Shown here piece after piece: positions 50,406 through 62,576 of a stretch of DNA of 64,000 nt. How positions within the stretch are numbered: the stretch's first letter is position 1; every line of letters starts with the position of its first letter. The DNA lies in NCBI GenBank assembly GCA_009823395.1, contig CM020509.1:12637001-12701000 (forward strand), given 5' to 3'. The DNA is from Thamnaconus septentrionalis (lineage: Eukaryota > Chordata > Actinopteri > Tetraodontiformes > Monacanthidae). The notes beneath the pieces were generated by a model. That model did no database searches and had not been told where the DNA came from. It saw only the letters and a list, made by a program, of their open reading frames with translations. The position numbers were made by a program, and so were the translations under genes.

Positions 50406-52788
50406 CTCCACAGGGGAATCAAGTTCATCCAGGATGCTCTTTTCACTCTGTAACCGCTGCATCGTCCCTGTAGAACTGGGATCCATGATCAGCACGTTCT
50501 GACTACCAGCTCTGCCGAACTTACAGTCACTCTTTCTGGAGTCAGTGGTCCTGCACACCTCGTAGTTGTACACATGCTGGAGAGTCCCTGTCCCCAAAGT
50601 GTCTGAGTAACGTGGTGGATAATATGGAATGACTGGCAGGTTGGAGTGACACAGGATGCGAGACTGCCTCCACCTGTAGATTTTGACTGAGATGATCACC
50701 ACCACACACGTGATGAAGAGGAAGGAGACCACAGCCAGAGCCAGCACCAAGTAAAAAGTCAGGTTGTCGTCGTACTCCTTGTCCTGGGCAAAGTCACTCA
50801 TTTCTGACAGAGCTTCAGGAAGCTGTCCGCCACCCCACGGTGACAGTGACTGTAGCTGAACGAGAGGGCTGTCCGTTGTCCTCCACCATCACAGTCAGGA
50901 TTTGTTTGACTGGATCTTTGTCAGACACTTGGCGGATAGTTCTGATTTCTCCATTCTGTAAGCCCACTTCAAACAGCGCCCTGTCTGTGGCCTTCTGCAG
51001 TTTATAGGACAGCCAGGCGTTCTGTCCAGAGTCCACATCAACAGCCACCACTTTGGTGACCAGATAGCCCACATCTGCTGAACGAGGAACCATTTCATAC
51101 ACCACAGAGCCCCCAGTCTGGACCGGATACAGAACCTGAGGAGGGTTGTCGTTCTGGTCCTGGATCAGGATTTTCACTGTCACATTGCTGCTGAGAGGAG
51201 GAGAGCCTCCATCCTGAGCTTTGACACGGAAGTGGAAATCTTTGATCTGCTCATAGTCAAAAGAACGCACTGCATGGATGACTCCGCTATCAGCACTGAC
51301 AGACACATATGAGGAGACTGGCACTCCGTTAACAGAGGAGTCCTCCAGGATGTAAGACACTCTGGCATTCTGGTTCCAGTCAGCGTCTCTGGCTTTCACT
51401 GTGAATATAGAGAGGCCTGGTGTATTGTTTTCTACTATGGAGGCCTCATATGAGCTCCTCTCAAAGACAGGTGGGTTGTCATTGACGTCAGAGATCTGCA
51501 AGGTGAGAGTGACGCTGCTGGAGAGGGAGGGGACTCCCTCATCAGAGCATGTGACAGTTATATTGTACTCAGCTGCTCTCTCTCTGTCTAATTCACTGTC
51601 TGTCACTAAACTATAAAAACCACCAGATGTAGACTTCATGTCAAATGGAATATTTTCATTTATTCTGCACTGGACCATGCCGTTGTCACCCGAGTCCGAG
51701 TCTTCAACATTTATCATTGTCACTACAGTGCCAGGCTTGGCATCTTCTGATATTAAGTTTGATTTCGACATAATATGTATATCAGGTTTGTTGTCATTCA
51801 TGTCAACAACTTCGATGATTAATTTACATGAGTCAACAAGTCCCCCATCGTCACTTGCTCGAATATTTATTTGAAACGTTCGCGATTTCTCGTAGTCAAC
51901 CTTTCCCTTTAGTTGGATTTCTCCACTTTCTTCATCTATTTCAAATAATCCATGAGCACGATCCAGTATATTTGATATGGAGTATGTAATTTTTCCGTAT
52001 GGTCCGTCATCTGCATCCGTTGCCGTCACAGTTGCTACAATTGTACCCGATGGCGAATTTTCTTTTATTGAGGCCTTATAAATAGGTTGCGTAAAAACAG
52101 GAGCGTTATCATTGGCATCTAAAACAGTGATCAGAATCTGCATTGTCCCGGTCATCTGCGGCTCTCCTCCGTCTATGGCTGTCAGAACGAGAGATATGTG
52201 TTCATTTTTTTCTCTGTCGAGGTTCTTTTTCAAGATCATCTCAACATTCTTCGTGCCATCTGCCTGTTCGTGCAACTTAACAACAAAATTTTCCGCAGGT
52301 TCGAGTTTATACGTTTGCAATCCATTCGAGCCAACGTCTGCATCAACGGCACGGTCCAATATGAATTTAGCCCCGCTCACAGCAGACTCACTGATTTTAA
52401 ATTTGACGTCACTCTTTTCAAAAGACGGGCGATTATCATTAACGTCCGTGATCTCAATAGTTACGCTGTAAAATTCCATCGGATTTTCTAATATAATCTG
52501 AAAATGCAAAGCGCACGGTGTAGTTTTTCCGCATAGCATCTCCCTGTCTATTCTGTCTTTGATGAGCAGGACTCCTCTCTCGTTATTCAACTCAATAAAC
52601 CCGTCGCTGTCTCGTGTGAAAATCCGAGCTTTCCCCGATTTCAGTCTTTTAACATCCAAACCAAAGTCTTTCGCTATATTACCCACGAGAGATCCTTTTG
52701 GCATTTCCTCGGGAATCGAATAGCTGACCTGACAGACCACCGACCTGACAGCGAGAAGCAAGAAAAACAACAGTACTTGCCCACTCAT
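50406..52788 (-). CDS. pcdhg: a-type gamma variable exon a2, frame broken just before the membrane helix
   Basis: A 2383-bp exon; 2385 bp (795 codons) would be intact. The start is ATG at 52788 (MSGQVLLFFL); signal peptide, QVSYSIPEEMPKG, EC1 motif CGKTTPC, and EC1-EC6 in frame to about TVTVG. Relative to a1, a4 and a5, one G is missing at 50818-50819 and one C at 50833-50836. As written, the protein ends GWRTAS and stops before the membrane helix, which would give a soluble ectodomain. The downstream part (SDFAQDKEYDDNLTFYL, helix, tail with TTDSRKSD) is intact in another frame and ends DSPVE at a GAG|GTTAGA donor. The same two losses occur in a3. Sequence error, real decay or gene conversion are all possible. 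Confidence 0.85.
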
Positions 52789-53004
52789 TGTTCTGTCCAA
52801 TGTGCACGTAAACCAACTATGACTGTTGAATCACTGTAATCCTTTTCTCGGTCAGCGCAGTTTAAACAAAAAAATATTCCTGAAAGCAATGCATCCTCTT
52901 TGTTCGGCTCGTTCGGTAATTTCCTGGCGCTGTGCTATCTTTCGGGTCTTGAAAATCTAAATGGGTGGAACATAGTGTCTGCAGGAAAATATGAAACGGA
53001 CTAG

Positions 53005-53025
53005 TCAACAGCGGCACTCTGAGTC
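53005..53025 (-). promoter_or_regulatory. CGCT-box promoter element of exon a2
   Basis: Minus strand CAGAGTGCCGCTGTTGA, about 220 bp before the ATG; the same core as before the other a exons. Confidence 0.7.
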
Positions 53026-53286
53026 TAAAATGTAAAATTGCAAGTGGAAAAAATACCGCCAGGCGACGGTAGCAGCAGAACAGGAACAAATGAGAGAGAA
53101 AAAAATGTGGCTGCTTGATTGTATTAGATGAAACCGACATTAAATAAAAAAATTAAAACATGGTTTACTTATATTTCTAAATATAGGTTATTTGGAAAGT
53201 ATTAGTGTTCAACTGAAATTAAAAGGTTATATAGTGAATAGAAACAAACAAAAACAATACTGAATGGCAATTGAAAAGGCGCATTT

Positions 53287-53307
53287 GTTGCTCTCCATGG
53301 TGCTGAA
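53287..53307 (-). promoter_or_regulatory. NRSE/RE1-like element behind exon a3
   Basis: Minus strand: TTCAGCACC, 2-bp gap (AT), GGAGAGCAAC. The spacing is canonical; the left half is perfect and the right half has three mismatches. It lies 65 bp beyond the a3 donor. Confidence 0.55.
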
Positions 53308-53371
53308 AAGAAAAAGAACGTGATATAAGGAGAAAACTAAGTAGTAGATGAAAGAGCTAATAGAATCTAAC

Positions 53372-55754
53372 CTCTAGAGGAGAGTCTGGTTCATCCAGGA
53401 TGCTCTTCTCACTCTGTAACCGCTGCATCGTCCCTGTAGAACTGGGATCCATGATCAACACGTTCTGACTACCAGCTCTGCCGAACTTACAGTCACTCTT
53501 TCTGGAGTCAGTGGTCCTGCACACCTCGTAGTTGTACACATGCTGGAGAGTTCCTGTCCCCAAAGTGTCTGAGTAACGTGGTGGATAATATGGAATGACT
53601 GGCAGGTTGGAGTGATACAGGATGCGAGACTGTCTCCACCTGTAGATTTTGACTGAGATGATCACCACCACACACGTGATGAAGAGGAAGGAGACCACAG
53701 CCAGAGCCAGCACCAAGTAAAAAGTCAGGTTGTCGTCGTACTCCTTGTCCTGGGCAAAGTCACTCATTTCTGACAGAGCTTCAGGAAGCTGTCCGCCACC
53801 CCACGGTGACAGTGACTGTAGCTGAACGAGAGGGCTGTCCGTTGTCCTCCACCATCACAGTCAGGATTTGTTTGACTGGATCTTTGTCAGACACTTGGCG
53901 GATAGTTCTGATTTCTCCATTCTGTAAGCCCACTTCAAACAGCGCCCTGTCTGTGGCCTTCTGCAGTTTATAGGACAGCCAGGCGTTCTGTCCAGAGTCC
54001 ACATCAACAGCCACCACTTTGGTGACCAGATAGCCCACATCTGCTGAACGGGGAACCATTTCATACACCACAGAGGCCCCAGTCTGGACCGGATACAGAA
54101 CCTGAGGAGGGTTGTCGTTCTGGTCCTGGATCAGGATTTTCACTGTCACATTGCTGCTGAGAGGAGGAGATCCTCCATCCTGAGCTCTGACACGGAAGTG
54201 GAAATCTTTGATCTGCTCATAGTCAAAAGAGCGCACTGCGTGGATGACTCCACTATCAGCACTGACAGACACATATGAGGAGACTGGCACTCCGTTAACA
54301 GAGGAGTCCTCCAGGATGTAAGACACTCTGGCATTCTGGTTCCAGTCAGTGTCTCTGGCTTTCACTGTGAATATAGAGAGGCCTGGTGTGTTGTTTTCTA
54401 CTATGGGGGCCTCATATGAGCTCCTCTCAAAGACAGGTGGGTTGTCATTGACGTCAGAGATCTGCAAGGTGAGAGTGACGCTGCTGGAGAGGGAGGGGAC
54501 TCCCTCATCAGAGCATGTGATAGTTATATTATGACAAGAGGCTCTCTCTCTGTCTAATTCACTGTCCGTCACTAAACTGAAGAAATTATTTGATGTTGAT
54601 TTCAATACAAAGGGGATATTCTCATTTATAAAACACTGAACTCTGCCATTATCACCAGAGTCTGGGTCTTGGACGTTTATCATTGTAACAACTGTGTTTG
54701 GATTAGAATTCTCTGATATAGTTGTAGATTTAGACATAATTTTAATCGTAGGTGCATTGTCATTTATATCGACCACGTCAACGATCACTTTGCAAGAATC
54801 AGTTAGTCCCCCATTATCTCTGGCACGTAAACTGATTTGAAACAATCTTTTCTTTTCATAATCTACACGCCCGATCAAAGAGACGTCTCCAGTGTCTTCG
54901 TTTACATTAAAAACATTTCTAACGTCATCTAATGTATTTGCGATTGAATATGATATTTTGCCATTCAAACCATGATCAGCATCTAAGGCACTCACTGTCG
55001 TTACGATCGTTCCCTTCTCAGCATTTTCAGCAACTGTCCCTTTATAGACAGGCTGTGTAAAAACTGGTGCATTATCATTTGCGTCTAAAACCGTGATGAG
55101 AATTTGCATTGTTCCTGACATCTGCGGCTCTCCTCCGTCAAAAGCCGTAATAGCCAGATACATGAATTCGTTCTTCTCTCTGTCTATAGGTTTTTGCAAA
55201 ACCATTTCAACAGTTTTAGTGCCGTCGGCTTGACTATGAAGTTTTAGTGAAAAATTATCACTAGGCTTGAGTACGTAGCGTTGGAGAGCATTTAAACCAA
55301 CGTCTAAGTCGACAGCTCTCTCCAGATCGAATTTTGCCCCCACGACAGTAGACTCGCTAATAATGAATTTCATCTCGTTTTTTTCAAAGGCTGGTGCATT
55401 ATCGTTAATGTCTGTAATTTCGACTGTTACGCTGTAAAATTCCATAGGATTCTCTAAAACAATCTGAAAATGCAGAGCGCATGGTGTCGTTTCGGCGCAC
55501 AGCGCTTCTCTGTCTATTCTCTCTCTGATTAGCAGACGTCCCCTTTCACTGTCCAGCTCGATGTATTCGCTGCTGTCACCAGAATAAACACGGGCGTTGC
55601 CCAATTTAAGTCGTTTAACGTCCAAACCTAAATCAAGGGCGATGTTTCCGACCACAGAGCCTTTCGCCATTTCTTCCGGAATGGAGTAGCTGACTTGTCC
55701 GAACACTGAACAAGACGAGAGGACCGAAAGAAGCAGCAATACTTGCCGTCTCAT
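53372..55754 (-). CDS. pcdhg: a-type gamma variable exon a3, frame broken just before the membrane helix
   Basis: A 2383-bp exon starting at ATG 55754 (MRRQVLLLLS). It has a signal peptide to about residue 19, QVSYSIPEEMAKG, EC1 motif CAETTPC and EC1-EC6 in frame. It carries exactly the two single-base losses seen in a2 (one G at 53784-53785, one C at 53799-53802). The frame therefore ends GWRTAS before the helix, while the helix and tail persist in another frame to DSPLE and a GAG|GTTAGA donor. EC1-EC4 are individual. From about SDEGVPSLSS onward it is nearly identical to a2, a4, a5 and a6. A variant TGASVVYE replaces TGGSVVYE in EC6. Confidence 0.85.
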
Positions 55755-55980
55755 TGTTTTAAATTAAAAAAAAAAGAAAAGAAAAAAGAAGAAGAAGCAG
55801 AAAAGGCTGTCTCCGGAAATCCGTCCAAGTGTGATCACAATAATCCAAAGAATATGAAGCAATGAAATCGTTGTTTAGCGTCGTAAGTCCTTCGACAAGA
55901 GACAATGCAGCCTGTGCCTCTCTTCTCATAAACGCAGCAAATAGAGAAACGGTATTGCTGGAAAAACTGCAACAAACTAG

Positions 55981-56000
55981 ACAACAGCGGCCCTCTGAGT
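55981..56000 (-). promoter_or_regulatory. CGCT-box promoter element of exon a3
   Basis: Minus strand CAGAGGGCCGCTGTTGT, about 230 bp before the ATG. Confidence 0.7.
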
Positions 56001-56274
56001 TCAACACGTACAATTGCAACCGCATGTACCGTCATAGAGAGAGATCTGGACAAAGGTATGGAAGAGTGTTGAAGAATTACAAAATTACGGAATTTTGTTT
56101 AGAATCCGAAGAATTATAGGATATAAATATATAAAAACATTTCAAGATATTGAAAAGTAAAATGTTGTAGATCAACAGGTTTCTTTCTGCTTTTACAAGA
56201 TAACAAGACAATATATAAAATATATTAAAAAAAACATAGGTTTGATGATGTGAATAATTCAACAATATTCTAAC

Positions 56275-58656
56275 CTCCACAGGAGAATCAAGTTCATCCA
56301 GGATGTTCTTCTCACTCTGCAACCGCTGCATCGTCCCTGTAGAACTGGGATCCATGATCAACACGTTCTGACTACCAGCTCTGCCGAACTTACAGTCACT
56401 CTTTCTGGAGTCAGTGGTCCTGCACACTTCGTAGTTGTACACATGCTGGAGAGTCCCTGTCCCCAGAGTGTCTGAGTAACGGGGTGGATAATATGGAATG
56501 ACTGGCAGGTTGGAGTGATACAGGATGCGAGACTGTCTCCACCTGTAGATTTTGACTGAGATGATCACCACCACACACGTGATGAAGAGGAAGGAGACCA
56601 CAGCCAGAGCCAGCACCAAGTAAAAAGTCAGGTTGTCGTCGTACTCCTTGTCCTGGGCAAAGTCACTCATTTCTGACAGAGCTTCAGGGAAGCTGTCCGC
56701 CACCCCCACGGTGACAGTGACTGTAGCTGAACGAGAGGGCTGTCCGTTGTCCTCCACCATCACAGTCAGGATTTGTTTGACTGGATCTTTGTCAGATACT
56801 TGGCGGATAGTTCTGATTTCTCCATTCTGTAAGCCCACTTCAAACAGCGCCCTGTCTGTGGCCCTCTGCAGTTTATAGGACAGCCAGGCGTTCTGTCCAG
56901 AGTCCACATCAACAGCCACCACTTTGGTGACCAGATAGCCCACATCTGCTGAACGAGGAACCATTTCATACACCACAGAGCCCCCCGTCTGGACCGGATA
57001 CAGAACCTGAGGAGGGTTGTCGTTCTGGTCCTGAATCAGGATTTTCACTGTCACATTGCTGCTGAGAGGAGGAGAGCCTCCATCCTGAGCTTTGACACGG
57101 AAGTGGAAATCTTTGATCTGCTCATAGTCAAAAGAACGCACTGCATGGATGACTCCGCTATCAGCACTGACAGACACATATGAGGAGACTGGCACTCCGT
57201 TAACAGAGGAGTCCTCCAGGATGTAAGACACTCTGGCATTCTGGTTCCAGTCAGCGTCTCTGGCTTTCACTGTGAATATAGAGAGGCCTGGTGTATTGTT
57301 TTCTACTATGGAGGCCTCATATGAGCTCCTCTCAAAGACAGGTGGGTTGTCATTGACGTCAGAGATTTGCAAGGTGAGAGTGACGCTGCTGGAGAGTGAG
57401 GGGACTCCCTCATCAGAGCATGTTATAGTTATATTATACTCAGCTGCTCTCTCTCTGTCTAATTCACTGTCTGTCACTAAACTATAGAAATAGTTGTCTG
57501 TAAATGTAATTTCAAATGGAATGTTGTCACTTATCACACAGTGAACCTTCCCATCTGTCTCAGAATCAGGATCATTGACACTTAATAATGCTATCACAGT
57601 TTTGAGGGATGTGTTCTCAGGGACTGAACCTGATTTTGATATCACATTGATAACAGGACTGTTGTCATTTACATCAATCACATCTATTATGATCTTACTG
57701 GAGTCTGAGAGTCCACCTAAATCTATTGCTTCAATATCAATATGATAATTTTTCTCTTTTTCATAGTCTATTGGCCCATTAAGAATCACATCTCCCTCAC
57801 TATTTATTTGAAATAATGCAGAGACACTTGCCAAATGATTCCCTATGACGTACGTCACTTCCCCGTTTGAGCCCTTGTCTGCATCAGACGCACTGATTTT
57901 AGTAACTAGAGTTCCGATCGCCGAATTTTCTGTAACGCTTGCTTTGTAAACAGGTTTACTGAACACGGGGGCATTGTCGTTAATGTCCAGTACTGTAACG
58001 TGAATCTGCATTGTTCCGGTCAGCTGCGGCTCTCCTCCATCTTCCGCAGTCAAAACTAAAGAGATGTGTTCTTGTTTCTCTCGGTCCAGCGGCTTTTGCA
58101 AAATCATTTCTACTTTCTTGCTGCCATCAGATTGAGCATGCAGTTTAAGCATAAAATTATCAGTGGGCTTTAACGTATATCTCTGCAAACCGTTCAGTCC
58201 GATATCAGAGTCAATCGCCTTTTCTAACATGAACTTGGAGCCGATGACGGCCGATTCGCTGATTTCAAACCTCCTCTCGTCTTTTGTGAATACTGGGGCA
58301 TTGTCGTTAATATCTGTTATTTCCACGGTGACCGGAAATAATTCTAACGGATTTTCCAAGGTTAGCTGAAAATGCAACGCACAAGGCGTCGTCTGTCTGC
58401 ATAGCGCTTCGCGGTCTATTTTTTCTCTGATGAGGAGGACTCCTCTGTTTGTATTCAGCTCGATATACTGAACACTGTCTCCGGTGTAAATACGCGCATT
58501 TCCTGACAGAAGCCGCTTCAAATCTAAACCTAAATCTCGTACAATATTACCGACTAAAGAGCCTCTAGCCATCTCCTCGGGAATCGAGTAGCTAACCTGC
58601 CCCATCACAGAACTGAGCATAAGGACAACCATAAGCAGCACGACTTGCCATTTCAT
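56275..58656 (-). CDS. pcdhg: a-type gamma variable exon a4
   Basis: An intact 2382-bp exon (794 codons; about 940 residues with the constant tail). The start is ATG at 58656 (MKWQVVLLMV); signal peptide to about residue 19, QVSYSIPEEMARG, EC1 motif CRQTTPC, and six cadherin repeats with DINDNAP, DVNDNSP, DVNDNPP and DQNDNPP linkers. A membrane helix lies at about 676-701. The 93-residue tail KIYRWRQSRILYHSNLPVIP is followed by YYPPRYSD and TTDSRKSD, ending DSPVE at a GAG|GTTAGA donor. EC1 to mid-EC4 are individual and the rest is the shared a sequence. No NRSE-like element was found in the 520-bp spacer behind it (55755-56274). Confidence 0.95.
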
Positions 58657-58901
58657 TGTTCCGTTCCCACAGTCACGACAAAGCAAACTCGAATATTCCG
58701 CTTCGTAATTAAGAGAGATGAAAATCCAACCCTTGGTGAGTCCAGATCTCGAAAATAAAAGCGACAATTTAAAATTCCTTTTGCGATATCCGTGGTTATT
58801 GTCTCATGTTCAGTGTGTGCTCTATGTGACTGAACCTTAATAACATGCCAGACGATGACGGAAAAATGTGACGACAGCAGTGAACAACGACAGCGGACTG
58901 T

Positions 58902-58923
58902 GCAACAGCGGCCCGAAGAGTCC
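58902..58923 (-). promoter_or_regulatory. CGCT-box promoter element of exon a4
   Basis: Minus strand TTCGGGCCGCTGTTGC, about 250 bp before the ATG. Confidence 0.7.
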
Positions 58924-58940
58924 AAATAATGGAAGTACAA

Positions 58941-59060
58941 ATAAATAAATTAAAAATAATAAATAAATAAATAAATACATAAATACATAAATACATAAAT
59001 AAAAATAAAATAAAATAAAATAAAATAAAATAAAATAAAATAAAATAAAATAAAATAAAA
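58941..59060. repeat. (AAAT)n / (AAAAT)n repeat block
   Basis: AAAT and AAATAC units followed by about 14 AAAAT units, directly upstream of the a4 CGCT box. Confidence 0.93.
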
Positions 59061-59239
59061 CAAAACATACATATGCAGTTCAACGAAAACCTCACATTAA
59101 AAGAAATAAGTAAAAATAAATACAAAGTGACAATGCTTTTCCTATGTTTCAAAGATGTTCGAAAATGAAAAAGAAAAATTCATGAGAGGGAAGCATCATG
59201 CCGATGGGGCATGACAAGACATAGAGGGCAGTTTTACTT

Positions 59240-59260
59240 GTCTCTGTCCACGGTGCTGAA
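59240..59260 (-). promoter_or_regulatory. Canonical NRSE/RE1-like element behind exon a5
   Basis: Minus strand: TTCAGCACC, 2-bp gap (GT), GGACAGAGAC. The best canonical match in the window; it lies 95 bp beyond the a5 donor. Confidence 0.72.
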
Positions 59261-59354
59261 AACCAAACACGTCATTCTAAGCCCAGACAAAGTTAAGAAT
59301 AATCATTCATTTAAATAATATTATTTAAGAATCTAAAAAAACTTTTAGACAAAC

Positions 59355-61739
59355 CTCCAGAGGAGAGTCTGGTTCATCCAGGATGCTCTTCTCACTCTGT
59401 AACCGCTGCATCGTCCCTGTAGAACTGGGATCTATGATCAGCACGTTCTGACTACCAGCTCTGCCGAACTTACAGTCACTCTTTCTGGAGTCAGTGGTCC
59501 GGCACACCTCGTAGTTGTACACATGCTGGAGAGTCCCTGTCCCCAAAGTGTCTGAGTAACGTGGTGGATAATATGGAATGACTGGCAGGTTGGAGTGATA
59601 CAGGATGCGAGACTGTCTCCACCTGTAGATTTTGACTGAGATGATCACCACCACACACGTGATGAAGAGGAAGGAGACCACAGCCAGAGCCAGCACCAAG
59701 TAAAAAGTCAGCTTGTCATCGTACTCCTTGTCCTGGGCAAAGTCACTCATTTCTGACAGAGCTTCAGGGAAGCTGTCCGCCACCCCCACGGTGACAGTGA
59801 CTGTAGCTGAACGAGAGGGCTGTCCGTTGTCCTCCACCATCACAGTCAGGATTTGTTTGACTGGATCTTTGTCAGACACTTGGCGGATAGTTCTGATTTC
59901 TCCATTCTGTAAGCCCACTTCAAACAGCGCCCTGTCTGTGGCCTTCTGCAGTTTATAGGACAGCCAGGCGTTCTGTCCAGAGTCCACATCAACAGCCACC
60001 ACTTTGGTGACCAGATAGCCCACATCTGCTGAACGAGGAACCATTTCATACACCACAGAGCCCCCCGTCTGGACCGGATACAGAACCTGAGGAGGGTTGT
60101 CGTTCTGGTCCTGGATCAGTACTTTCACTGTCACATTGCTGCTGAGAGGAGGAGAGCCTCCATCCTGAGCTCTGACACGGAAGTGGAAATCTTTGATCTG
60201 CTCGTAGTCAAAAGAGCGCACTGCGTGGATGACTCCACTATCAGCACTGACAGACACATATGAGGAGACTGGCACTCCGTTAACAGAGGAGTCCTCCAGG
60301 ATGTAAGACACTCTGGCATTCTGGTTCCAGTCAGCGTCTCTGGCTTTCACTGTGAATATAGAGAGGCCTGGTGTGTTGTTTTCTACTATGGAGGCCTCAT
60401 ATGAGCTCCTCTCAAAGACAGGTGGGTTGTCATTGACGTCAGAGATCTGTAAGGTGAGAGTGACGCTGCTGGAGAGGGAGGGGACTCCCTCATCAGAGCA
60501 CCTAACAGTTATGTTATACTTGGAGGCAACCTCTCTGTCTAGAGCTATCTCTGTCACTAAGCTGTAAAATCTATTCATGTTATTTTGTATTTTGAAAGGA
60601 ATATCATCAGTGATTTTACATTTCACTTCACCATTTCTATCAGAATCAGGGTCATTAACACTAAACATGGCAATGACAGTATCTTCTGGAGAGTCCTCTG
60701 AAATGCTTTCAGACTGAGAGAGCATTTTTACATGAGGGCTGTTGTCATTGACGTCAGTAATATCAATGAGAATCTTACTAGAATCAGAGAGTCCTCCGTT
60801 ATCTATAGCTTCAATGTCAATTTGAAAATTTTTTGTTTTTTCATAGTCTATTTCACCAATCAAGGTGACCTCACCTGTGTTTCTGTCTATCTGAAAAAGC
60901 TCTGATATTAGATACTTACTACTTGAAATTCTGTAGGTGACGTCTCCATTCGAGCCTTTATCTTTGTCAGACGCGCTAACAGTTATAACACTGGTTCCCC
61001 TCGGTGAATTCTCCGTCAATGTCGCTTTATAAACAGCCTTAGTAAAAATCGGTGCATTGTCGTTCGCATCTAACACGCTCACCGTAATCTGCATTGTGCC
61101 TGATTTACGTGGCTGTCCGCCATCTACTGCAGTTAATAACAGTGAAATGTGCTCCTGGTGCTCACGGTCCAGAGCCTTTTGCAGGACCATTTCTACTTTC
61201 ATCCCCCCGTCTGCCTCATTCTCTAATTTTAAAGCAAAATTATTTGTTGGATGGAGGGAATAGCTCTGCAGATCATTCGTACCGATGTCGGCATCAAGTG
61301 CTTTGTCCAACACAAATTTAGAGCCAATAATGGCTGATTCGCTGATTTCAAACTGTTTCTCCTTGGATCGAAAAATTGGAGCATTATCATTTATGTCTGT
61401 GATCTCGATTGTGATCTGAAACAATTCCATCGGGTTCTCTAAAACCATCTGCAAATGCAAAGCGCAGGGCGTCGTTTCTCCACACAGCATCTCCCTGTCA
61501 ATTTTCTCCTTGATGAGGAGGACACCACGCTCTCTGTCCAGCTCGATATACTCCGCACTGTCGCCCGAATGTATTCGCGCACGACCCGACTTGAGTCTTT
61601 TCATATCCAACCCCAGATCCTGAGCTAAATTGCACACTAACGAGCCTTTCTCCATTTCCTCAGGAACAGAGTAGCTGACTTGCCCTGAAACCGCGGTGAG
61701 GTAGAAGACGACGACGAACAACAGTACTTGCCGTCTCAT
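59355..61739 (-). CDS. pcdhg: a-type gamma variable exon a5
   Basis: An intact 2385-bp exon (795 codons; about 941 residues with the constant tail). The start is ATG at 61739 (MRRQVLLFVV); signal peptide to about residue 19, QVSYSVPEEMEKG, EC1 motif CGETTPC, six cadherin repeats, membrane helix at about 677-702, and the a-type tail ending DSPLE. EC1 to mid-EC4 are individual; the rest is shared. One juxtamembrane change, DDKLTFYL for DDNLTFYL, removes a possible N-glycosylation sequon. Its splice donor is GAG|GTTTGT, the weakest-looking in the array. A canonical NRSE-like element lies 95 bp downstream. Confidence 0.95.
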
Positions 61740-61974
61740 TGTTCAGTCGCGATATTCCACTGTCCTTAAAATACAATATTTCATCCGGAAGAAGAAAATT
61801 AATATGAAATGGGTCGCTGTATTCCAATGGATGCATCAAAAAGACCACCGCTTGCTATCACCGTCACACCAGGCCACTTCAAACTAGCGCAAGCGTTTCG
61901 TGTCTGTTTTATTGTCTACCATGACACAATCTCAGTGGGAGGAGAGTGAGCAGCCCGAAAGCTGCCACACTCAG

Positions 61975-61997
61975 GCCAACAGCGGCCCTTCCTGTTC
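61975..61997 (-). promoter_or_regulatory. CGCT-box promoter element of exon a5
   Basis: Minus strand GAAGGGCCGCTGTTGGC, about 240 bp before the ATG. Confidence 0.7.
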
Positions 61998-62332
61998 AAA
62001 ACAGCGAACGGCAAGTAGGAGACGAGGTTCGTTATCGAACAGAACGCCAAAAAAAAACAACCAAAAAACATTATAATTGCAATAATCAAAATCATGCCGC
62101 TGCAACTGTATCATTATAATGATAGGTAAAACGAGAGGGGGACGAGTAATGATGAATTTTATCATGTGTACAATACAGAATTTTTTTGATGTGTAAAAAA
62201 AAACAAAACTGATTTGTAGGAGAAATATAAAAAAATGTATTGTGACAATAAAATTAATGGAAAACTTTAGAAGTGCAAAGAAAACATGCAACGGAAGTTA
62301 ACTTCAGAATGATCACAAAAAGTGATACCATA

Positions 62333-62424
<92 letters not shown>
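62333..62424. repeat. (TTA)n(TAA)n palindromic microsatellite
   Basis: About 19 TTA units meet about 11 TAA units head to head at 62390/62391, so the sequence can fold into a hairpin with arms of about 34 bp. Confidence 0.95.
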
Positions 62425-62426
<2 letters not shown>

Positions 62427-62470
62427 GAAATAATGTTATTGAAAGGGGGTTATTTAAAATGTTCAGGGTT

Positions 62471-62491
62471 TTCACTGTTCAAGGTTCTGAA
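62471..62491 (-). promoter_or_regulatory. NRSE/RE1-like element behind exon a6
   Basis: Minus strand: TTCAGAACC, 2-bp gap (TT), GAACAGTGAA. Canonical spacing with one mismatch left and several right; 85 bp beyond the a6 donor. Confidence 0.5.
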
Positions 62492-62576
62492 AAGTTGTTA
62501 CTAAAAAAGTGAATGAAAGGTATGTCACAAAAAAAATAACACAATGAATTGAAAAATTGTCTTAATATCATCTAAC

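Larger units (their letters stand above)
61740..62576. other. Spacer between exons a5 and a6
   Basis: Holds the a5 CGCT box, A-rich stretches near 62050 and 62200, a palindromic ATT/AAT array (62333-62424) and the NRSE-like element behind a6. No coding sequence. Confidence 0.7.
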
